64,000 nt of DNA from Paraburkholderia sp. CNPSo 3274 (GTDB taxonomy: Bacteria; Pseudomonadota; Gammaproteobacteria; Burkholderiales; Burkholderiaceae), in assembly GCF_024206475.1 (NCBI RefSeq), contig NZ_JAMBPR010000034.1, positions 27,674 to 91,673 on the forward strand. The letters run 5' to 3'. The number at the start of each line of letters is the position of its first letter. The first letter of the stretch is position 1. Below the pieces are notes generated by a model. It ran no database searches and was not told where the DNA came from. It saw only the letters and a list, made by a program, of their open reading frames with translations. A program made the position numbers and the translations under genes. Of the stretch, positions 59,421-64,000 are shown piece after piece.

Positions 59421-60266
59421 TCAACCCAGCTCGAACGACGTCAGCCCAAACACGCGATCGATTGCAATCGCGGGCGCGTTTTTCGTGTACATCCGCGCGG
59501 TTTCGAAGACACTCGTCATACCATGCCGTTGCGCCAGCGCGACGGCCGCAGGGTTCGTTTCCGGCACGTCGAGCACGATGACCTCGCCGGGCATGCTCGC
59601 CGCCAGCGCGCGAAAGAGGCCCGTGGCCACGCCCGCATCATCGGCGAAAAGCGGGCCGATCTTGCAGCCCGCCTCGCAGCGACGCACGACGCCATATCCG
59701 ACGACGCGGCCCGCGTCGACTGTCGCGAGCGCAACGGCATCCGGCTGCGCGATCCAGGCGAAGAGGAAACGCTCGCGCGCCGCGGGAAAACAGGGGCGAT
59801 CGTAGGCAAGCAACTGCTCGAACGGCACGTCTGCGGCTGCCGCCACATGCGCGCACCCGATGCCGCTCACGCGCCCTTGATAGCGGACGTTGCGGTACGC
59901 GAGCCGGAATCCGGACTTACCGTAGTTCGCCTGTTGGGCAACGACGCCATCGAGACCAATATTGCGGCCTCCCAGGTAACGCATGCCGTGCTGCCAGATT
60001 TGCATGCCGAAGCCCTTGCCGCGAAATCCGGGTTTCACGATGTAGAGGCCGATGAAGCCAAAGCTGTCGTCGTAGGCGACCGCGGAGAGGCACGCGACCG
60101 GCTCGCCGCGCCAAACGCCGACGAAGAAACCGTCCGGGTCCGCTTCCCTGAAACAGCGCGGGTCATGCCGCCCGGGGTTCCAGCCCTCTGCAGCCGCCCA
60201 TTCGACCGACATGGCCACCTCGTCGGCCGACATGGTGCGCACGATGAAGTCGTCAGTTTGATCCAT
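59421..60266 (-). CDS. GNAT-family acetyltransferase
   Basis: 281 aa from ATG 60266. N-terminal GNAT domain with the acetyl-CoA loop GFRGKGFGMQIW and an additional C-terminal acetyltransferase-like half (VVGYGVVRRCEAGCKIGPLFAD), as in two-domain YitH/HolE-like proteins. The upstream in-frame start at 60356 lacks an RBS and homology-like sequence. Substrate unknown. Convergent with the AttH-like gene (5-bp gap). Confidence 0.87.
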   Translation of the reverse strand: MDQTDDFIVRTMSADEVAMSVEWAAAEGWNPGRHDPRCFREADPDGFFVGVWRGEPVACLSAVAYDDSFGFIGLYIVKPGFRGKGFGMQIWQHGMRYLGGRNIGLDGVVAQQANYGKSGFRLAYRNVRYQGRVSGIGCAHVAAAADVPFEQLLAYDRPCFPAARERFLFAWIAQPDAVALATVDAGRVVGYGVVRRCEAGCKIGPLFADDAGVATGLFRALAASMPGEVIVLDVPETNPAAVALAQRHGMTSVFETARMYTKNAPAIAIDRVFGLTSFELG

Positions 60267-60392
60267 GAAATTGGGGCTGCGGTGCGTGATGCCGTGGTCA
60301 CAGCACAATGCGCCAAAACTAAAAACCAGTAAAGCATGCCGGCACCGTGATCGCAATCAGGCTGCCAGCGCTGGTATCCCAGTGTTCTTCAG

Positions 60393-60800
60393 TCATGCAA
60401 TGCGCAACGTCGTGTCGATGCGCGTGCCGCGCTTGATGAAGAGCGTGACTGGCGTCTTTTCGCAGATTTCGGCAAGGCGCGCGCGCTGCGCTTCTTCAAG
60501 CGGTCCGTCGACCGCAACGCCGCGGCGGATGTACTGGGTCCCGTCGTGATCCGCATGCAGGCTGACCTCGACGGCGATTGTGGCGGCTGGCCAGGTCTTG
60601 CGCTGCATGTAGATGCGCAGCGTGGCGGCCGTGCACGCGGCAAGCCCGGACAGCACGAACGCGAAGGGCGCTGGGCCGCGATCCTGGCCGCCTTCGTGCG
60701 GGCCTTCGTCGCCGGTCAGCGGATGGTGGCCAGCTTCGATGGCGACGACGTAATCGGGCGCATCGGCGGCAAGGCGAGCCGTAGCGGAAGCGAGCGGCAT
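60393..60800 (-). CDS. OsmC-family peroxide-reducing protein
   Basis: 135 aa. Two redox cysteines in the expected places: SGLAACTAATL (about 54-64) and EICEKTPVT (about 112-120). OsmC/Ohr proteins reduce organic hydroperoxides. ATG 60800 has GAGGAG upstream; the TTG six bases earlier is a worse start. Subfamily (OsmC, Ohr or YhfA-like) is not certain; the sequence is closest in feel to the OsmC/YhfA type. Confidence 0.88.
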   Translation of the reverse strand: MPLASATARLAADAPDYVVAIEAGHHPLTGDEGPHEGGQDRGPAPFAFVLSGLAACTAATLRIYMQRKTWPAATIAVEVSLHADHDGTQYIRRGVAVDGPLEEAQRARLAEICEKTPVTLFIKRGTRIDTTLRIA

Positions 60801-60949
60801 GGGCAAACTCCTCGGCGTGGTGCGATCTCGCGTGCGAGATCAGTTGAAAGAACGCGGCTGAAAAGTCAGTCGAGCTGCGCGACGATCCCCTTTGCTCGCT
60901 CGACTATGGGACGATCGATCAGTCCCGAAACAGGGGAGCTTAGCGTAGC

Positions 60950-61423
60950 TCAGTTGATTGGCTTCCATGGCCAGCCCGTCCTCATCGCAGATGTCTGTGA
61001 CGCTCCGCCGATTTCGTCGTCGCGATCGTTCACCTGTGTTGACGTGCGTGTCGTCTCGTCGAGTTCGAGTCCGAACCAGCTGACCTTCTGCCTGACGTAG
61101 GCGGCGTATGATGCCCAGCCTTGCGGATCGTCCGCGAAGAGTTCGCGTTGCACCGTCAAGGCTAGCCCGATGCGATCGAGTTCGGTCTCCAATAGCGCCT
61201 TTGGCCAGTTCGCATAGGCGCCTGCGGCCCGTTCGAGAAAATCTCTCGCACGCATGCCAGGCGACATCTGCTGCAGAAAGGGTAGCGCCTGCAACGAAGG
61301 CTCGCGCGACGCAAGGTGCGCAACGGGCGAAAAGGGTTGAGTCGCGACGACCACGTTGCGCATCGCTTCCAGTACATCTCCAAGGTGCAGCAAAAGTTCG
61401 CGTCGGTCGAATCGGTCGTCCAC
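60950..61423 (-). CDS. hypothetical protein downstream of aceA
   Basis: 157 aa from GTG 61423, with only a weak RBS. The frame is protein-like (DVLEAMRNVVVATQPFSP, FLERAAGAYANWPKALLETELDRIG, PQGWASYAAYVRQKVSWFG) and stays open upstream to a stop at 61547-61549 but without another start codon. It is helical and soluble, with aromatic residues in the last third. No family recognised. It lies beyond the aceA terminator, so it needs its own promoter. Confidence 0.5.
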   Translation of the reverse strand: MDDRFDRRELLLHLGDVLEAMRNVVVATQPFSPVAHLASREPSLQALPFLQQMSPGMRARDFLERAAGAYANWPKALLETELDRIGLALTVQRELFADDPQGWASYAAYVRQKVSWFGLELDETTRTSTQVNDRDDEIGGASQTSAMRTGWPWKPIN

Positions 61424-61652
61424 AGTACGTTCCAGGTCGTATTCCCCGGCGGTGGTGCGCGGCCGCGTGCCAGGGACAGGGTGATGAGGGTAACAGCGGT
61501 GCGCTTCGGCAAGCCATGCGCTTGCCCACAGGAGAAGTTTACCGGCTCATCGTGCATAGAACGTTTCGAGTTGTATCCGGGAGCGGTGAGCCTGTCCCTC
61601 AAAGAGTTCGGGCTCCCGGGGCGCGTGCCTGTATGGATCAAGCTCGACGGAT

Positions 61653-61686
61653 AAAAAAAACGCCAACCCGGATGGGTTGGCGTTTT
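61653..61686. terminator. bidirectional intrinsic terminator downstream of aceA
   Basis: CGCCAACCC (61661-61669) and GGGTTGGCG (61674-61682) pair perfectly around GGAT. Reading on the minus strand the hairpin is followed by T8 (complement of A8 at 61653-61660), a strong terminator 24 bp after the aceA stop. On the plus strand TTTT follows, so it may work weakly in that direction. Confidence 0.9.
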
Positions 61687-61705
61687 GCTTGGGGTATGAC
61701 CGGTA

Positions 61706-63286
61706 TCAGAACTGATTCATGGTGTTGTCTTTACCCGCCGCTTTCAGCGCCGCTTCGCCGCTGAAATACTCCTTGTGGTCGTCGCCGATGTCCGAGCCCG
61801 ACATGTTCTGGTGCTTGACGCAGGCGATGCCCTGACGGATTTCCTTGCGCTGCACGCCAGCCACATAACCCAGCATGCCCTGGTCGCCGAAGTATTCCCT
61901 GGCCAGGTTGTCGGTCGACAGTGCGGCGGTGTGGTACGTCGGCAGCGTGATCAGGTGGTGGAAGATACCTGCTTCGCGCGCCGCGTCGGCCTGGAAGGTG
62001 CGGATCTTTTCGTCGGCGGCGATCGCCAGTTCGGTCTGATCGTATTCCACGCTCATCAGCTGGGCGCGCTCGTATGCCGACACATCCTTGCCTGCGGCCT
62101 TCATCGCGTCATACGCCTGCTGACGGAAGTTCAGGGTCCAGTTGAACGACGGGCTGTTGTTGTACACGAGCTTGGCGTTCGGGATGACCTTGCGAATCTC
62201 GTTGACCATGCCGGCGATCTGGGCGATATGCGGCTTTTCGGTTTCGATCCACAGCAGGTCAGCGCCGTTTTGCAGCGAGGTGATGCAATCCAGCACGCAG
62301 CGCGCTTCGCCCGTGCCGGCGCGGAACTGGAACAGGTTGCTAGGCAGGCGCTTGGGACGCAGCAGCTTGCCGTCGCGCTTGATGACCACGTCACCATTGC
62401 CCAGTGCGTCGGCCGGGATTTCGTCGCAATCGAGGAAGGAATTGTATTGGTCGCCCAGGTCGCCCGGCGTGTGGGTCACGGCGATCTGCTTGGTCAGGCC
62501 AGCGCCCAGCGAGTCGGTACGGGTCACGATGACGCCGTCGTCCACACCCAGTTCCAGGAAGGCGTAACGAATGGCGCGGACCTTGGCCAGGAAGTCCTCG
62601 TGCGGCACGGTGACCTTGCCATCCTGGTGGCCGCACTGCTTCTCGTCGGACACCTGGTTTTCGATCTGGATGCAGCAGGCGCCCGCTTCGATGAACTGCT
62701 TGGCCAGCAAGTAGGTTGCTTCGGCGTTGCCGAAGCCCGCGTCGATGTCGGCGATGATAGGCACGACGTGGGTGACGTGGTTGTCGATCTTTTCCTGGAT
62801 GGCGGCCTTGGCAGCGCCTTCAGCCGCGTCCAGCTGGCGGAACAGGCCGCCCAGTTCACGGGCGTCGGCCTGGCGCAGGAAGGTGTACAGCTCGCGGATC
62901 AGCGCGCTGACGGAGGTCTTTTCGTGCATCGACTGGTCCGGCAGCGGGCCGAACTCCGAGCGCAGCGCGGCCACCATCCAGCCGGACAGGTAAAGGTAGC
63001 GGCGCTCGGTGCTGTTGAAGTGCTTCTTGATGGAGATCATCTTCTGCTGGCCGATGAAGCCGTGCCAGCATCCCAGCGACTGGGTGTACTTAGCCGGGTC
63101 GGCATCGTAGGCGGCCATGTCGGCGCGCATGATCTTCGCGGTGTACTTTGCGATGTCCAGGCCCGTCTTGAACTTGTTCTGGGCCCGCATGCGTGCGGCA
63201 GATTCGGGATTGATGGCATTCCAGCCGCTGCCTTGTTTCTCCTTCAAACCAGCAACTGCCTTGATGTCGTCTTGATATTGAGCCAT
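61706..63286 (-). CDS. aceA: isocitrate lyase
   Basis: 526 aa. Glyoxylate-shunt enzyme that cleaves isocitrate to glyoxylate and succinate. Catalytic cysteine motif KQCGH at 216-220 (C218), Mg-binding ADIDAGFGNAE, and PSFNWTLNFRQQAYD. Length and KQCGH (rather than KKCGH) fit the longer bacterial type. RBS GGAG lies 6 nt before the ATG. Preceded by an AT-rich promoter region with an 18-bp palindrome and followed by a strong terminator, so it is monocistronic and probably carbon-source regulated. Confidence 0.97.
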   Translation of the reverse strand: MAQYQDDIKAVAGLKEKQGSGWNAINPESAARMRAQNKFKTGLDIAKYTAKIMRADMAAYDADPAKYTQSLGCWHGFIGQQKMISIKKHFNSTERRYLYLSGWMVAALRSEFGPLPDQSMHEKTSVSALIRELYTFLRQADARELGGLFRQLDAAEGAAKAAIQEKIDNHVTHVVPIIADIDAGFGNAEATYLLAKQFIEAGACCIQIENQVSDEKQCGHQDGKVTVPHEDFLAKVRAIRYAFLELGVDDGVIVTRTDSLGAGLTKQIAVTHTPGDLGDQYNSFLDCDEIPADALGNGDVVIKRDGKLLRPKRLPSNLFQFRAGTGEARCVLDCITSLQNGADLLWIETEKPHIAQIAGMVNEIRKVIPNAKLVYNNSPSFNWTLNFRQQAYDAMKAAGKDVSAYERAQLMSVEYDQTELAIAADEKIRTFQADAAREAGIFHHLITLPTYHTAALSTDNLAREYFGDQGMLGYVAGVQRKEIRQGIACVKHQNMSGSDIGDDHKEYFSGEAALKAAGKDNTMNQF

Positions 63287-63406
63287 GTGTATCTCCTGAG
63301 TCTCCGAAGAGCAAAGCGCGTTTGAGTGAACGGTTCAGCGTGCCGCTACGTATGTCGAAGCGAACTGCATGGCTCAATTGTAGGGTCTTCCTGATGCGTC
63401 GCAGCA

Positions 63407-63424
63407 ATGTCTTATATAAGACAT
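63407..63424. promoter_or_regulatory. perfect 18-bp palindrome in the aceA promoter
   Basis: ATGTCTTATATAAGACAT, about 120 bp upstream of the aceA start, in the only AT-rich stretch of the 443-bp gap. Reading toward aceA, a TTGATA (-35-like) lies some 25 bp before it, so the palindrome overlaps or abuts the core promoter, the usual place for a repressor. Size and symmetry suit a GntR- or similar dimeric regulator; none is encoded in the window. Confidence 0.6.
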
Positions 63425-63611
63425 ATGACTTATTTATTTGTTATTTATCAATGGGATAGCTAACAATTTTTGCGCTGTAGAACATGTTTTCATAAAGCGG
63501 AATGGGGCCGCCTCGGGAATTTAAGATGCATTCCACAATGTGAACTGCACTTTCGGTTGCCGGAGCAGGGGGCGAGCGCGGATGGCTCGAGCAACGGCAG
63601 CTGGGGGGGGT

Positions 63612-63639
63612 AGACGTCCGTTTTGACGAACGGACGTCT
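63612..63639. repeat. inverted repeat between the ClC gene and aceA
   Basis: AGACGTCCGTT (63612-63622) pairs perfectly with AACGGACGTCT (63629-63639), loop of 6. A run of eight G lies at 63603-63610. About 90 bp beyond the channel gene stop on its strand; without a U-run it is not a textbook terminator but may act as a 3'-end hairpin. Confidence 0.55.
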
Positions 63640-63729
63640 CAACGCGCGATCGGACACGCTTTCGATGCGGCCTGAATGGAACAGGCAACCGTCACGTGTC
63701 GTGGACTGGTGAACGCGTGCTGGCGCGCG

Positions 63730-64000
63730 TCACTGCTTCAGGAAGCGTTGTGCCAGGGCTTCGTAAAGCGGCGGCGCGAATAGCCTGGAAACCTGGCTCG
63801 AAACGAGCGCCGTTGCCATCAACGAGATCACGAGCGCGTGCCCGTCGATCATTTCGATGACGATGACGAACGCCGTGATCGGGCTCTGCGTGACGGCGGC
63901 CAGATAGCCGACCATGCCGAGCGCGATCAGCATCGGCAACTGCATCTGCCCGAACACCATGTGCAGCACGTTGCCGATGCCCGCGCCGATCGCCAGCGAA
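63730..64000 (-). CDS. ClC-type chloride channel/antiporter, C-terminal fragment
   Basis: Partial: about 90 C-terminal residues are in the window and the frame runs off its right edge. TQSPITAFVIVIEM corresponds to the conserved segment of ClC proteins, and hydrophobic segments GMVGYLAAV and LVISLMATALVSSQV precede the short tail ALAQRFLKQ. No CBS domain follows, so it is a short prokaryotic-type ClC. Ion specificity cannot be told from this part. Confidence 0.85.
   Translation of the reverse strand, partial: SLAIGAGIGNVLHMVFGQMQLPMLIALGMVGYLAAVTQSPITAFVIVIEMIDGHALVISLMATALVSSQVSRLFAPPLYEALAQRFLKQ

Noticed and set aside
1..64000. CRISPR arrays, tRNA/rRNA genes, insertion sequences, prophage
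   Set aside because: No regularly spaced repeats, no cloverleaf or rRNA-like sequence, and no transposase, integrase or phage structural protein among the open frames.

Overview
The window is about 64 kb of GC-rich DNA (lower GC at about 11.7-12.5, 19.6-20.0, 40.3-40.7 and 63.4-63.5 kb). Its gene content points to a betaproteobacterium of the Burkholderia/Paraburkholderia group: a reductive pyrimidine (pyd/pre) operon, an acetoacetate decarboxylase/3-hydroxybutyrate dehydrogenase pair, a KQCGH-type isocitrate lyase, a bcsD-containing cellulose operon, and many LysR/TetR/LuxR regulators and GSTs. This assignment is an inference from gene content; there is no rRNA or other phylogenetic marker in the window. 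I found no tRNA, rRNA, CRISPR array, insertion sequence or prophage.

Layout. 1-6.8 kb: pyrimidine/hydantoin catabolism operon (amidohydrolase cut by the window edge, preT, preA, NCS1 nucleobase permease, dihydropyrimidinase). 7-17.7 kb: accessory region rich in lipolytic enzymes (class-3 lipase, a membrane patatin with a split catalytic domain, a second patatin, a lipoprotein alpha/beta hydrolase). Between them lie an AT-rich phosphoribosyltransferase, a GST with a damaged start and a TetR/DUF4188 divergon with two visible operators. 17.9-19.6 kb: DHA2 drug exporter whose 3' end is a perfect 30-bp palindrome.

20.1-36.1 kb: the most interesting block, a ten-gene cellulose operon bcsD-bcsP-bcsA-bcsB1-bcsB2-bcsC followed by four genes matching the Pseudomonas Wss cellulose O-acetylation set (SGNH protein, AlgF-like, AlgI/MBOAT, AlgJ-like). 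It encodes two tandem BcsB paralogues, one of which has lost both cysteines of the mature protein, and no BcsZ or BcsQ. A perfect hairpin plus U-tract sits exactly between the synthesis and acetylation halves. c-di-GMP control is expected through the BcsA PilZ domain.

36.2-40.3 kb: two small orphan proteins, then adc-bdhA-patatin (ketone-body/PHB-linked). 40.8-44.6 kb: hybrid histidine kinase convergent with a NarL/LuxR response regulator, plus two small hypotheticals. 44.7-49.8 kb: a three-domain PNPOx-FNR-ferredoxin fusion with a GST, divergent from a LysR regulator, then an FAD monooxygenase. 50-53.7 kb: DUF2252 protein, DUF2784 membrane protein, a fucosyltransferase-like enzyme and a LolA-like protein. 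53.8-59.4 kb: SRPBCC protein, ferritin-like protein, and an AttEFGH-like ABC transporter/lipocalin set. 59.4-64 kb: GNAT, OsmC, an orphan protein, aceA with terminator and an 18-bp palindromic operator, and the C-terminus of a ClC channel at the right edge.
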